Shown here piece after piece: positions 37,501-51,531 of a stretch of 64,000 nucleotides of DNA. Both the position numbers and the translations under genes were made by a program. The stretch's first letter is position 1; every line of letters begins with the position of its first letter. This DNA comes from Phylloscopus collybita. Taxonomy: Eukaryota > Chordata > Aves > Passeriformes > Phylloscopidae. The notes under the pieces were generated by a model. It saw only the letters and a list, made by a program, of their open reading frames with translations. It ran no database searches and was not told where the DNA came from. The DNA is taken from assembly GCA_027886175.1 (NCBI GenBank), contig JAJNNQ010000018.1, forward strand, positions 23,107,001-23,171,000. Direction: 5' to 3'.

Positions 37501-38880
37501 TCCAAATATCTATTAATTCTCCGTTGCCTTACTCAACTACCTTAACAACATCTCCTCCCAGTAAACATTTTGCATCTTAGGTGGATAAACTCTTTGGGAC
37601 TCACAGGATCTGTTACATATCACTGAAATGCCCCTCAGGCTGAGGACTTGCTTCATGTCCCTCTCCATAACACAAATACAATACAAATATCTCTGGAATT
37701 GTTCACTAATTATCACAAGGACATGATTTAATTTTAAACTGCTCCTGACACACACAAATTTGCATGTTTGGCACTTGCATTTTGATGTCACTCTTTCTTT
37801 AGTTTTATTTTATGTCAGAAAGAATAAGTTTCAATGAAAAAACTCTGACAGTAAAACACATAGCCTCATTAACAGCCACTTCAGTGCAGAAACATGAATG
37901 GTGGCTGTCTCAGAGTGACTGGCTTCATGAAGGTATGCAGCAGTATCAGCTCAAAGGAATTCAGAAAAGGAGCTGTCCCATCAGTCAGATGGACTAAACA
38001 AAACCCTGCCATGTCAATTTGAGATAAGCACAGAGAAATAGAAGAAGAACCAGAGGGTCTGAAATTATATGACTGGTCTTACCTAATTAAAATATGTACA
38101 CTTTTCAAAACCAAAGCCCTAATAAACTTACTGTGCCAGCCCACAGACGCTTCCCTTCAAGGAAGAGGAAGTAGCCACCACCACTGCCTGTTCCCTTTGG
38201 CAGCTCAGTCAGTTGTTGGTATCTCAGCTTAGCACTCTGTTCACAAGGGCAGAGCCTTCACGGCTCCTGAAAGCCAACAGAGCTCCAGCAAACACAAATC
38301 TGCAGCCCACAGAAAGACAGTCAAGTCTTACATACATTAAATGTATTTTAAAGAGACGTAGATAAGAACAAAGCTCTGCTATAGGAGTGGTCAGCCCTGG
38401 ACTCCTTCAAAGCTGTACAACATGCAATCTCCACACAAGGACCAGCGACTTCTTGTGCATCACTGAAAGCCACAAACTGTGGGTACCTCAGTCATTCAGC
38501 CTTCTATCAGTGCTTGAGTCTCAGCTTTTCCCACCTGAGAAAAGCTGAGGCAACCCCTGAGATTTCCTAATCCTCCAAGCCCCAGCCTCCTCAGTATTCC
38601 CGGGGCCAACTTACATGTCTTTGTAGACATCCCTCTCTGTGACCACGACAAGGGCAGAGCAGAGGCTGCTCGTGGCAGTCTTGCTCAGGGAGCACTGGCT
38701 ACCATGCCACTAATTGACTTAACCCTCAATTTATTTAAGGGGGGGCAGGCAGAAAAATCTTGAAATGTTTCTTCTTTCCTGCCAATTTTTCCCATCTTCT
38801 ACCTCAGTTCTGGCTGGATTCCCCCTTCCCCCTGTCCTCAGCTAGCACTGCCAGGCTCAGTCCTCCTCACCCTAGCCCCC
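34561..38880. other. Intergenic or intronic sequence, no gene recognised
   Basis: Noncoding by appearance: many stops, no CpG island, no strong repeat. The open stretches of 60-120 codons in this interval show no domain. Confidence 0.5.
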
Positions 38881-38889
38881 CCTCCCCAA

Positions 38890-39110
38890 GGACAAGCAAA
38901 GTTATTACAATAATGAATTAGCCGGGCTGCTTACTGCTGCCAGTGGCGAAGGCAATTATCCCACTCCACGTCCCCAGCCACCGCTCAGCTCCCTCATAAA
39001 GAGAGGCTTTTGGGGCCGCTTTGTGCTTTGATTGGAAATGAAGAGATTGCTAATTAGGGAACCCCTGCTGGGATCGGGCTGGCAGGAACAATGGTGAAAC
39101 GGACGGAGCA
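38890..39110. promoter_or_regulatory. Candidate conserved noncoding element / enhancer
   Basis: The best enhancer-like block in the window. Motifs: ACAATAATGAATTAGC (38907-38922; SOX plus homeodomain), CTTTGTG (39019-39025; SOX/TCF), CTTTGAT (39026-39032; TCF/LEF), CTAATTAG (39050-39057; a palindromic homeodomain site) and a perfect AACAATGG SOX site (39087-39094). CpGs are spread through it and there is no repeat signature or coding potential. SOX plus homeodomain plus TCF input would suit neural, otic or stem-cell expression, but activity is an inference. Confidence 0.45.
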
Positions 39111-40349
39111 CACGTCCATTTAGAGAGGGGGGGAGAAGAGAGAAATGTGAGCCCCTCTGTAATGTAGTGCATCCTCTACTCACACCATAAACAACAGGGC
39201 AGACAATTTTATAGAGATTTTCACCTTTTAAAGTATGCCAATTTGTTTATAGAAAGCAATAATTTGGTGTGTGTTTGCATAGGTCAAAGCCTGTAGTTTT
39301 TGTGTACAGTATGCATTGACGCATGCGTGCATACATACACTTTGGAAGAAAACGCCTCTGGAAGCAACTGTGGGTATCTACACAGCTGACCACATCTTTC
39401 TTGTAATTCACTGGGCAGCAGGCATCAATCCTGCATCATCAGGGAAAGATGCTTAGAAAAGCCTGTTGATGAGTATTAACACAGAATTTTAATACCTGAA
39501 TTCACAAAGCACCAAAGTTGAAAACGACTTACCAAGTTAGTCAGTGCACCTGAGCCTTGCCCAGGAACCACTTCCACTGCTTTGCCCAAGAGCTTTAGAG
39601 GACAAATGGACCTCCAGGAGGAGAAAATTTCACCATTAACACAATGTTTTCTTATACTCATCCTGAAATTTCTTCTTAATTCAATTGCTCTTAATGTCCA
39701 TGGAGGGTCACAGGAGCTAAATTCACCTTTCTCATCTGACAAACTGTGCACCAAAAAATTAGAAAATACCTCCCCCACAGTCCACAAGCACACCTCGACA
39801 GCTTCACAGAACTGCACCAACAGCCCTTATGGTGCATAGTATGCTGTGGTGTTGGGGTCTAGCGACTTTTAACTCTTGTCAAGGAACAAAACACCTCCCC
39901 CAACATTTCAACATGCAAATCTCACCACTTATAAAATACAACCTGTCAACAAAAGCAAATGTCTACCATTTTGCGCAAAGCTGATAGAAAGCAGTTGGAA
40001 CCTATCCTGCATTACTTTGTTAACTAACTAATTGCACCATGTTAATACTGAAAATTTAGTTTTCAACCATATATTTGACTCGCCATGCAAAAAAATTGCA
40101 TACTGTTGATAAGTGCAATGTATACACTATACACTAAGTGATTTGTGTAAGCTAAAGCAAATTTCAAATTTGAAGACTGAACTTACATTTCAGAATTCCC
40201 TTGAAGATACTGATGCATTTGAACATACAAGTGTGATATTCCCTGAAAATATTTTCAGTAAAGAACAAATCTTAATAGAAAATGATCACTAAAGGCAGAA
40301 ACACAGCTGAACTGAAAATGACTTTCAAATTCACAGACTGTTTGTCCCC

Positions 40350-40700
40350 ACTGTTTGCTCACCTCTAGTGTTTATACCCTTCAAACAGTTGTAGGTAGTT
40401 GTCACGTTCCCTTCTTAGTCATCACTTAGCCAAGCTTCACATATTTAGTTCTTTTGATCTTCCCTCATAAAAACAATCCCTCCAGCTCTGTTATCGTTTT
40501 TGTTGTTCTTCTCTAACTACCTTCCAAGTTTTCTCTGCACTCTTTGCTGCTGGTGCTGAGCTGAACATCTCACCAGAACATGCCCTCACTGCTTCCTGTG
40601 TCCTGCCTGCACACAACACAATCCAGCTGCATACAAAAGCCAACATTTGCAGCCTGCCCACTCTGCTCCCTTGGCCTGTCATGTTATACTGCCAACACAG
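40350..40700 (-). mobile_element. Old CR1/L3-type LINE remnant
   Basis: The strand is antisense to CR1. Recognisable ordered segments include 'gttgtaggtagttgtcacgttccc', 'agccaagcttcacatatttag', 'tcttccctcataaaaacaa', 'ctccagctctgttatcg', 'gttgttcttctctaac' and 'ggtgctgagctgaacatctcaccag'. These follow the reversed middle part of the CR1 3' segment (the part that in young copies reads like 'ttgcccttctctggacacgctcc'). Divergence is high and there are small gaps, so it predates the copy at 27.1 kb. The ends are approximate. Confidence 0.7.
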
Positions 40701-43700
40701 ATGAGACTTGTCTGCCACTACCATTCCCCCAGACTCTCTCATTCAGTTTTCACCTGTGTTCCACTTACCTGATGAGAGTATTTCCCTTCCTGTAGGTATA
40801 CAGTCGGAAAGTAAAACCCTGTGCTAAAACCATGCTTGGGGTTGTTTTAGGTTGCTGACAACCCTGTAGCAACCTACTGCATGTGTAAAACCTGACCACT
40901 TAAAAGCAAGAAAACATCTACCCAGTGACACCAGGAGCCAAATTGTAATGTGGCGTACAGTGGCAGAACTCATTTGCTTTCACTGCAGCTGTACCAGTTT
41001 ACACCAGCTGAGAAGCTATTTCCATAAGTCTTGGATTGCCCATATCACAATCACAGTCAGAGAAAGTACAAAGGAGGGTATATTTCACTGCAGCAGCTGT
41101 TACTCTGATCTAAGAAGCCTCTTTACCTTGATTTCACAATCCAAGAATTTACATAGTAGGGATTCAGCTGCACTGAATGTACAAGCAATTCAATGTTCGT
41201 GCCAACTGGTTCAGGAATTCTTTGGTATAGGACTTACCATTGCACTCTTGATAATCAAATTCTTATTTAACAGAAAAGGAATAAAACTCATGGTAAAATT
41301 ATGGGTAGATAGGCCACCTGTATTTGAGACTGATGAATAGGTGTCATTACTATACCCATTCACAGGGTCTGATTTTGACTAGCCTAAATATCCCAGCAAA
41401 AGTGGATGAAAGAAAGTGGCCTTCTCACAGCCTTACAGCAGGCAGAGCAGGGGGACATGTTGGAAGAAATAATAAAATGTTCTAAAATCCTGAAAGACAG
41501 AAGAAAGTCCATTCTCTCTTAGACTGATTCTATTGTGCCCTTAGTAACACACTACTGGTTCTGTCCTCATGTAAAACTCACTTTCTTTCAGAGCCCAACT
41601 TCCTTGAAGTAACTGTGTTCTTAATATTCATTCCAGTGTAAAGCTGGGAAAGTATGAACATAAAAGCACCCAAACCAGGATTTCTTCCCCAAATTTTTCC
41701 AGAAGCAACACAACCGCATTCTGCCACAGAGAGTATGGGCAAACACCAAAGGCTTTTGGAGTGTATTGCATTTCTTTCTCTAGTGGATTTAAGTGTAAGA
41801 TTTTGTATTTTAAATTACATTACATTTAAATCACATCTCTTCCTGCCCTCTGCAGAAGTGTAGATTTTCCCTTAATTTGACACAAATATGTGTTACATTC
41901 ACAGAGCATAAAACTACATTGTTCCTGTCTATTTGTTTCCTTTAGGAGTTTAACAAATTCAGTTGTAGAAAAATGAAGTCCCTCTACATAAGCTCTTTAA
42001 TACAGGTCTGCTGCAGAAAGCAGAGATCCTATTGTCCTTCTCAACTGAGCCATATTTGTCCTGCCTCCTCCCTTGTGTTAACACATGTGTTTGTACAGCT
42101 CAGATTGAGGAGCTGGTCTGGGTTAAAAATTCCAAAAGGTTAGTTTAATTCAAATTGACCACATGCAGGATTACTGGAAGTCCAGCTGAACACAAATACC
42201 TGTATATGACATTTGACATGCAGCAGTTGTGAAAGTTGTGAAACCATTAGCAGTGTCAAAGGATTTCTTAAAAGCATTCATATATGGGGTATTTTTCTTT
42301 GAAAATGTCCCCATTTGTGTAGATAAATGATGACACAGTTGAGACAGAATGAGATTGAAAGACATAAGTTACTGAACTGAAAAGCATGGTGCTGTCAAAC
42401 TAATACCTGCTTGAAACAAAACCTACCCAATGACAGATCTGAGAAGCATAATAAATTTAATTCCAAGAATAGGCTAAGGGTTGACCTGATCTAATTGTAA
42501 GTGGGGGGAAAATTTAATCATGGAAAGTTCTTTAATCTAGCTTTAAAAGAATATAAGACAAGATTATTCTTGGTATCCGAAACTAGACAAATTTCACTTA
42601 GCTTTAAAGACATTTTTAAACAGCCAGAACCAGCCACTGGGACCACTTGTCATGAGGCATGCTGGTTATTCTATCACAATGTCTCTAAATCAAGATTGTA
42701 TGTCTCTCTAGAAGATGTTGATGTTGAGAAACTGCCCAGACAAGTGCAGGATTTACTAAGTGGATTTTAGATTTTAATAGAGTTAGGCCTAAAACATGAG
42801 TAGTATGGGTCTGCCTGAAAATCTCTTGAGAGTCTTTGTGGTTCTTTAAGAGTTGCAGAAAACAAGACGAGTGTTCGAAGACAGCATCTGCTTTGCTGAG
42901 GCTGTTCAGTGAGTGTTTGAGCTGTTCATCCAGTACTTGTTTTTTCCCAACAAGCTTCAATTCAGACAAGTCATATATGACTTTCATAAGGCAATTTCTT
43001 ATACATTATAGTAATCCTGCTATGAAAAACTACACATTTTTGCCAGAGGACATATGCTTTATCTACCAGAAAGTATAAAGCATATACAGACAATGTGTAA
43101 AGGGTAATGGCAAATGCTGTGCAGTGCACAAACCTTAAACAGGAAAAGTGGTCAGTTAAATTTGTCTATAGCTTGAATACAATAATATTTGGGTTGGTTA
43201 GAGGTGAGAAAAATGAGATTTAATTTTTTTTTAAATCTCCTTTACTGTTTTGAAATTTATTTCAAGCTTCTTGCTATAGAGCAAGTTGCCAATGAGAACA
43301 AATACTATAAATCCATCACATCATGGTTACAAAAGGGTGAAGAGAGCTGTCAATCAGTCAAGCCCAATATGTTTGCCTTGCTATCAAGGTTTGCCTACAG
43401 TATTACAGTACTCATTTTTAGTGTGGGTGCACTGGAGTCAAGCTGAGAACTCTGCTCTAACACATGCTCATAAGCAAGAGACGAAAAACTGTTCTTCCAG
43501 TTTCTCCCATATTCTGGCTAACTAAACATGGTTCTATTTTTAACAGATAAAACAAATCCATAATTTCATTCAGACTCTTTCATAGTATTGGGAGAAACAC
43601 CGTTCTTCATTACATGTTCATTTAGTACCTTATTGCCCACTGGAGGCTTCTCAAAGGCACACACTGTTGTTCTCCAACTCCCTCTGATTTTTATCATTGC

Positions 43701-45396
43701 AGGCTGTGTTCAAAAACTGATCACCTGTTCCCTCTGCAACATCTCTCAAACATCAGCCTTGCCTTCCTACTACAACCTACTGCCCCTTGGCTCTCAGCAA
43801 GGAAAAGCTATATTGCCTAAAGTGATCACACCAGCTTTTTTATCCTTCTGGATTCTATCTTTCCATAAGGATGACCCAGGACAAATTATGTTTACCTCAT
43901 CAGGAAAGGCAAAGAACTTAGAAAAATATACTTTGCATTTATTGAATATTTTTTAGAGTTTTCTTTACTCTGAAATGAAACTAATAAATACTCTGGCTGA
44001 ATTCAGTGAGGTGTCCTTTGAAATCACTTTCTGAAACAACTCCTTGTAGGAGCGAAAGTCCTTGATGATATTGTTAATTTTTAGGAAGTCCAAGTCATAG
44101 TTAATCATCTGAAAAGCTACACTAGCATAGCTTGGGGAAAGAGAAGACAGCAACCATCAAAGTAATTTGTGGTCTCAGTTTCAAGCACCTGACTGAAGAA
44201 GCAATCCCTGAATCCTGGCAGATGCAGACACCCCTTACAGAGCTCCAGTGATGCACCAGTAAGGGCTGCAGCAAGGCTGGCCCAGACCACAGGTGCAGGA
44301 CTTGCCTCTTGAAAAGGTTGTCCAGGCTTGAGAAAGGATGTCCTCCTACACAAAAAGAACTGCTGCCTTTGGCTGGCCTTGAAGACAGGTTTAAAACAGA
44401 GAAAGGAGTCACTAAACTCAAAGAGTAAAACATTCTTAATAGAACCACAACAAAGATTATACACAGTTCAAGGGACTGATGCAAGGTTGTAGCAGGGGGC
44501 AAAAAACAATCCCATAGAGTCTACTGGAGACAAAGAGCATTTAGAGACAGGAGTTAAATCTAAAAAGTATCAAACAGTGTAAACAGTGAAGAAGGAACAC
44601 GAGAGAAAACTAGGGAGAAGAAAAAAATTAGGAAATCATTTCAACTGTTTAACTCTGAAAATTTCTCTTCTAGTAGAAGGAATTTACCTGCATAACTATC
44701 ATCCCAGAAGTGAGCAGGGGTAGAAGAAAGCTATGCAAGCAAAGCAAGTCAAAGAGAAAAAAAGGAATAGAATAACCCAAGAAGCTTTTCCACCTCTGAC
44801 TGTTGTGATCTCACAACCTGGAATATGATTTGTAGCTACTCTCACAAAATACAAACAGAGAACAGAGGACCAACACCTCCCCACCAAATCAGTGGTATGT
44901 TACTGTTAAGAAACAGTTTTCCATGCTCAGAAGAGGTTATAGGCTTCCCCTTTAAGGGACATTTAAGTATGGGACTATTTTTTCTTCCCTAATGATAGAA
45001 GAAGGAAGTGAAGGAGGTCAGAGTCCTGTAGGTCTCTGTGCACTCCCTATGGTCTAGTTTAGGAGACTTAAAAGGATTCAGATTAACTGGGGTGGCTTTG
45101 TTGATTACACACAGAGAGGAAAATGACCCCATGTGGTAAGTGTTTCCAGGACAGCTGCTCCGTTGGTGAAACACTGCTGCATTCCAGAAATAAACTCCTA
45201 CAGTCAAATTAGCAGCTCGAGTCCTCTCCACAGAAACGTGCCTTTACTAAAGTTGCAGCATTTCCCAGATGAATGGGAAACCAGCAGCATAAATTCCTGC
45301 TTAGCTCTGCTTTTAAATAGAAAATGATAGAAAAAGATGTTTGTACAATATCAAATCATTCTTCATAGTCACATAATTGCCCCACATTAATGACTC

Positions 45397-45415
45397 AAAA
45401 AAAAAAAAAAAAAAA
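45397..45415 (+). repeat. Poly-A tract (19 A)
   Basis: A pure A run, with no recognisable element body upstream. Confidence 0.9.
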
Positions 45416-45881
45416 GGAAATTTGGAATATTTCTGGCTGGGTTGGAGAGCTAAACCTAGCATGGTTCCCCAACACTTCAGGCCTGTCACAAGTTTTCCAG
45501 GTCTGCGGGCTTATCAACACTTCAGTGTAAAAGATTTTGGGTTGATTCCCATGCACGTCAGTACCTACCAGTGCAAAGTACTGAAAAATGCAAGAAATTA
45601 CAATCTACACGTGAAGCAGGATAGAAGGCACTGCTGTCCCTTCCCTGACCTCTTCTAGCTCCCAAAAAGTAATGCACAGCTATCCTCTCACCACAGAGGT
45701 GAATTCTGGCCCATGAAAGTAAATGTGCTCAGAAGCCCCAAGTCATTTCATGTTTCACTGAAGACATACAGCAGCAAAACTACATGAGACTACATGAGTT
45801 CCAAGTTTACACAGCTTTACAATTACAAATTTACAGATGGCAGCATTGGTAAAGATTGGTAAAGGCCCAAGAAATGCTGGG

Positions 45882-45901
45882 AAAAAAAAAAAAAAAAAAA
45901 A
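45882..45901 (+). repeat. Poly-A tract (20 A)
   Basis: A pure A run, with no recognisable element body upstream. Confidence 0.9.
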
Positions 45902-48900
45902 GCCCAAACACCAAGCCACAGTTTCCAGCAGGTAAGAGGGCACACCTTCAGTACTCTGGGCTCACAGGATAGGTGTTGTACAAGAAGCATGCTCCACCAT
46001 ATAACCACTGAGTGCAAGATGTTTGTGGTCCCTCCTCTTTCTCACAGTGTACTCTCATCTTAAAAGCAAAATATCATCTTCTTGTCCAATTTCCTCCTCT
46101 GGAAGGAAAAATCCTGGGAAGGTGTTCCCATGTGCTACACTGCAGAAAGAAAGAAGGTATGGAGGGTGTATCACTCCCTCTCCATCACAGATGGGAAAGT
46201 GGAAGCCAGAAGCCACTGACAAAGTTACAAGGAACAAGTACCTGACAAGTACAAGACAAAGGCCCTGCTGCTGGCTGTTCTAATGTAATGATCATTTGCT
46301 TCAAGTAACCTTTGCCAGCTGATGATACAGCAATGCAAAGCTCCTCTGCCTCAACATGCCACCAAACCAAAACCCATCAGGTGACTAAACCTTCTGCAGA
46401 ACTCAGCCTTACAGAGCAAAGGATGTGATACATTGAAACAAACTCCCAGCTGCTGCATAATGTGGTCTTACATATAAATACCTCAAAGGGTACTCTAACC
46501 CACTGCCTCTTTCCTTTTGGGCCTAACTTCTGCCCTGAAAATGTTGCCTCAAGAACAATGCAGTCAGTGGGAAGGAACACAGTACCATACAGAAAGAGTA
46601 AATTCAGGAAGAATTGTTTCTGCTTAGCTCAGTCTTGCTCCATGGCTGCATTCTTCTCTTCACTGCTACTTTCAAACTGGCATAGCTTTTTCATACTAGG
46701 GACTTTAGCAGCTTTAGGAATGCTACCTATAGCGGGAGAAAAATATTCAGAGCGATCAAGGTTGGATATCCCAAAATACAAATTGTACATGTCTGTAACA
46801 GAGTATCATGCAAACAATTAACTGCAAAAAGTGACAACACTGAATCCAGTTGCAAGAAAAGTTACAAGCAGAGCTACACCAGATCAAGTTGAGATGTGAC
46901 TTAGTCCCATATTCTGCCTCTGATATCAAACACTAACATGTGCTCAGGGAAAGACTGTCAGGGAGTTTTGCCTGTTCTTAACTTTGTTGGACCTTTGCAG
47001 ACCTCATAATCAGTATGTTGGCATCCTGGGCTTAGACAGTTCCCTCTAGACCATAACATGTACTTGCCACTAATGAGTCCACACGTCCAATAAATGCCTT
47101 TATGGGGATATGTTTTTGAATCCATTCATAACTTTGTCACTGAATGACATAGGAAAAAAAAAAATCCAGAACTAATTTTATGTGATGCTGTATTTCATTT
47201 GTTTTATTTAAAGCACGTCTTTTTAAAGAGAAAGATTACTACCTCATTGAAAAATGTGAGGAAAAGACACACGTATGTAAAGATACTGAGAACACGTAGC
47301 AGAGCTCTCTTCTTAGCTAAGGAAGTGGAGGTGCTAATTTTGCAAAGTAAAGAATTAGACAAGTGTTACGCAGGAAAGTATAGGCCTATGCTCTTTTTGG
47401 TAAATTTTTGTTAAGTCCATATCAAGCAAAGCCACCTGTACTCCCAAGAAGCCACGCTTTCTGTGATACATTACCACAAATTCCTATCTCAGTTGCCCTC
47501 ATCTTTCCTGTAGCCACAGACTTCATGACTGACTCTACCCCTAGTAGTCTCTTGTTTTGAATCAAATTGGAAGCTCTTTCAGACAGAAGCTGTCTCGTGG
47601 CTAAATGCAGCAGCCCCAGCTGTAGGGAATGTGTCATGGTACAAACAAGAGCAAAACAGAAGCAACATCCAAAGCTGCCAGTAGAACTTGTCGCTATAGT
47701 CTGAGAGCTAGTTAAGAAGTAGAACAGTCACAGCATGAGATTTATTAAGTAGTAGATAATAATTTTACATTACATAAGATATGTTGCATGCTATATTAAA
47801 TTCATTATTGTGATCCTCGAATGTTCAGCTACTGATCAAGTCCCAAAATAAACATAATTATATATTCTATTATGCATTGGTGGTTATTAATATCATCTTT
47901 TTTTTTTTTAAGAATATAACTGGCATTGCTTTTTAGTTGTTCCCTGAAACTCTGTGGTATAGACACGTTTCTTCTTTAAAAAAAAACCTGCAATTTTTCT
48001 CATCATCTTGTTTCACATGGTTGAGATGTAAAGTCAAACATCAAGTGCTGCAATAAAGTTGTTGGCAACATCAAAGAGGATGAAGTATAGAAATGATATG
48101 CAGGGTAATTAAATGGCTCTGTACTTTATTTGCATATCTCTATATAGAAGCTGGCCTGACTCAACAAAGAAGCATTTCACAATAGCCTTTTGGCCCTCCT
48201 AGCTTTGTGCAAGATTTTGCAACATGCTCCAAATAGTCCCAAGATTTCTTGGTCTTCTGACCTTACTATGGGAAGCTGCAGAGACCTGCCTGAGATTCCT
48301 CAAAACACTACAGATCCAAAAAAGAGAAATGGTGGAAAGCATGTTGAAGTACAAAGCAGAGACAAAAGGAGATAGCCATTGTGAGCCATCTGCTCATTTT
48401 TTTCTACAGGTGAGAGTCCAAAACTTGTAGTTATCAGCAGTGGTCCAGCTGATGGTGAGCCAAGCCCAGTTCATCAGCTGCTTGCAACTGATGCCTCAGG
48501 GGCAACAGTGTAAGGGCTTCCCCAGCCCACTGCGCTACAAGGACAAGGGAGAGCCCAGACACAGTCAGGGCCTCCACTTCACACAGGCCCGTGGTTGTAG
48601 AAGCACCCAACAGATGCCCAGAGCTGATGTTCTGCAGTGCTGTGCTCCTTCAACAAGTTTTGTGCACCCACAGGGGTGGTGTAGCTGAGTGACAAAAAGC
48701 ACTGCTCCTCCAGCAGCCCCTGCAGCAGTTGGTTGTTTCTCTTTCTGCCACCCTGAGGCCAGAAAGAAACACCTGACTTCTCAGGGCAGGTTAGGTGCTT
48801 CAGTACAAAGGAGGTGGGATGTTTCATCATCCACTCCCCATTAGCCCACACAAGTGGGCAGGCTCCTGGCTGGGAGCTGGCATTGGGATCACAGGATAAA

Positions 48901-49026
48901 AAGCACTTTGACCACCCGGGTTCAACTTACAAGCAAGACCAACGGAGTGGTGACTGCCAATTGACCAGAAAGGTGAAGGGAAGGGATGGGAGAGATGGAT
49001 ATCCTGTGACATGACAGCCTGAGGCT

Positions 49027-49090
49027 TTATAGAATCACAGAACAGTTTGGGTTGGAAGGGACCTTAAGGTCCATCAAGTCCAATCGATGC
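49027..49090 (-). mobile_element. CR1 LINE 3' end fragment
   Basis: 'tatagaatcacagaacagtttgggttggaagggaccttaaggtccatcaagtcc' is the reversed CR1 3' end, very close to the usual avian form. Only the terminal 60-70 bp are present, as in many heavily 5'-truncated CR1 copies. Confidence 0.9.
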
Positions 49091-50654
49091 TTCCGACCAA
49101 GACACTGCCAGCAAAGACTCAGTATGGCAATTCACAAGCTACCATTTGCAGCCAATCTCCATAAGCACTATAAAATACAAACACGTTCTGAGCTATCTCT
49201 GCTCAGTCATATCTCCCTGGGAGCAGACAGACAAGTGGCAAACTCAACATGTCCAGCATGGGTTTTTTCTGGAATGAGTTAGCAACAGTGCAGCTCTTCC
49301 TTTGCTCTACCCTAGGTAAACAGAGGTTGTTGCTGGTACAAAGTGTCTCAAAGTGGCAGGAACAGCATTATCACTTCAGTGCTGTTTCCTGAAGGATCAA
49401 TAAGCCAAGACAATCAATTCTTCTGGCTAGTCCTTATTCCCCAGGAGAAGCTGTGACTCTCATCCCCCATCACTTAACTCCTCACAAACATAGCAGCAGC
49501 CCCATTAATTCTGTCCCCCTTAAACACACATTTCCCAAACCCATGTGCCAGGAGAGATTATGGAGCTAGAACTGCTGTATCCAGGTCAACATGGTGTTAC
49601 CAAGAGATATGGCCCATCACAGTAGTAACATGTCTATATATCCTTGGAGCACATGGAGGCATCCTCACATCTGATTTCTTTGTACAGGACAGAGGGCCCA
49701 AAGAAACTGTAGCTCTCTATCCCCAACTGCTTCTCTGTGCAGGGAGCATAAGGCAGTCCCAGGACACCAGCTGACACTCAAAGAAAGGGCTGCATGGGCA
49801 GTTGGTGGCATGAAGAGTCATTACAGAGTCACAAGAGTAGGGCCTATTTAGAGACACACAAAAGAGAGGTTCAATCCTATGTAGCAAAAAGAAAGTAAGA
49901 AGGATGGAAAGAAAGCTCAGAAGAATGGAAGAATCATGTGATTATCTGCAATGTGAAAAAGGGACTAGAGACTATGGGGGGCAAAACAGGACCACACTCA
50001 AAGCCTGCAGTAACACAAAGCGTTTTGCTGGGATCAGGCAATTCTCCATGGACAACTGAAAATGGGGAAGCAGGAACCCAGTTAAGAGATGGGCAAAACA
50101 CAGTGCATCAGTGAAGAGGCTCATCTTGAACTGAACAGGAGGCCTGTTAGAGCTAGAATTGAAGAACAGCAGTGATACAAACAGCTTGGTCTAAAGATTG
50201 GTATGAACATGCTTAAAACATGAACATGCTTAGAGCTGTACACAGCAGTTTCCACCTAAAAAGCAGTGGGACTTGAGAGAGTCTCCTCAAATGTCTTTCT
50301 GAGCATTAGAAAGGATGCTGATGCAAGTAATCTCTTCCTAGCCAATGTTGCACTCAGAAAATCCTTGTCTCCCTCTCCCATGCAAAGATAGCATTCACTG
50401 ATATTTATAACTTGAATGTTACCACACTCTCAGTGTTACAGGCTGTAGGTCAAAAAAAGTCTGATTGAGAAAATCCTGTTCACATGAGCTCCTCACCAAT
50501 CTACTTGAGTTCACATCATCAACAGCAAAAGGTTGAAACCCCCTGTATCAGGCCATACATGATGCAACAGGAAAGATTTTCTTATTTAAAGGGAAGAAGT
50601 AGAAAAATCTGCCAGAGACAATAACTGCAATTTTAAAAAGTCCAGGAAGCCTGT

Positions 50655-50677
50655 GGGGGGCGGGGTGGGGGAAAGGG
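50655..50677 (+). repeat. G-quadruplex-prone run
   Basis: G6-C-G4-T-G5-AAA-G3 fits the canonical four-tract pattern with loops of 1-3 bases. It is an isolated feature in AT-rich sequence. Confidence 0.7.
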
Positions 50678-51493
50678 TCTAAGAATGAATAAAAAGCAAA
50701 CAAAAAGAAAGGTAAGCCTGGTGCTGGACATATTCTCTTCTCACCCAGAAAGTTCCCTCTGGGTCCTGTGAGCTTTAGGGAGATGTCCATTAAATGCCTG
50801 TTTTAGTACACAGCTACCAGTCATTTGTTGAGGCCTACTACAAAGAGGTGATCACAGAAGACTGGGGAAAGAATTTGTGGAGTATATTTCCTGCTGATCC
50901 AGCAAACACAATTATGAAGAAAAAGAGAATCCATTCTGAGAGCAGCGTGAAACTCTTGTGAGCAGGATCATCCGCATCTCACATGGCTGAGGGAAAGGAA
51001 AGGGCAGCAACTCCTTTATGAGTAAAAATAGCCACTTATGCTTCCTTCTTGTATATGCTAGGCTCCAGTATCCAAACAGCAAGCTTTAGTTGCAAGACTC
51101 ACCCCTCCAAAAAAGTAATTTCCCCTAAAGGTGCAGCACTTTTTCTAGAGATTTTCAAGAGTGCTGAAACTTTAAAACCATTATTACTTTGAAGACATCA
51201 TGTCAACTAAACTATGTGCTTTAAAATTTCAGAGCTGCAGTATTTCCTTCCTTGAAATTCCTATACTACTATACTTTTTAGAGTACTTGTAGCATGCAAG
51301 AACTCAGTAGCTTTCTTGGGAAAGTTGAAGAACACTTCTCAATTTCCCAGTTCTTCATAAACTGTACATATGCCAGGCAAAGCTTCACTGAAATGCAGGG
51401 TAAACAGAAGCAAGTCATTCATAAGATTCAGCATAGCACTGGAAAGGACAAGAGGAGAAAGAAGTGTATTTTACCTGAAAGGTCAGCAGGGGA

Positions 51494-51531
51494 AATCTAA
51501 GTATAAACTGCTAATCTAAGTATAAACTGGC
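51494..51531 (+). repeat. 19-bp direct tandem duplication
   Basis: 'aatctaagtataaactgct' is immediately repeated as 'aatctaagtataaactggc'. It is a small replication-slippage product. Confidence 0.9.

Larger units (their letters stand above)
40701..49026. other. Intergenic or intronic sequence, no gene recognised
   Basis: AT-rich noncoding DNA with stops in all frames. Poly-A runs lie at 45397-45415 and 45882-45901. No exon, CpG cluster or RNA gene was identified. Confidence 0.5.

Noticed and set aside
48128..48135. Octamer ATTTGCAT (also ATGCAAAT at 32732 and 39913) as a POU5F1 input
   Set aside because: About two octamers are expected by chance in this length, and none has an adjacent SOX site in the composite spacing.
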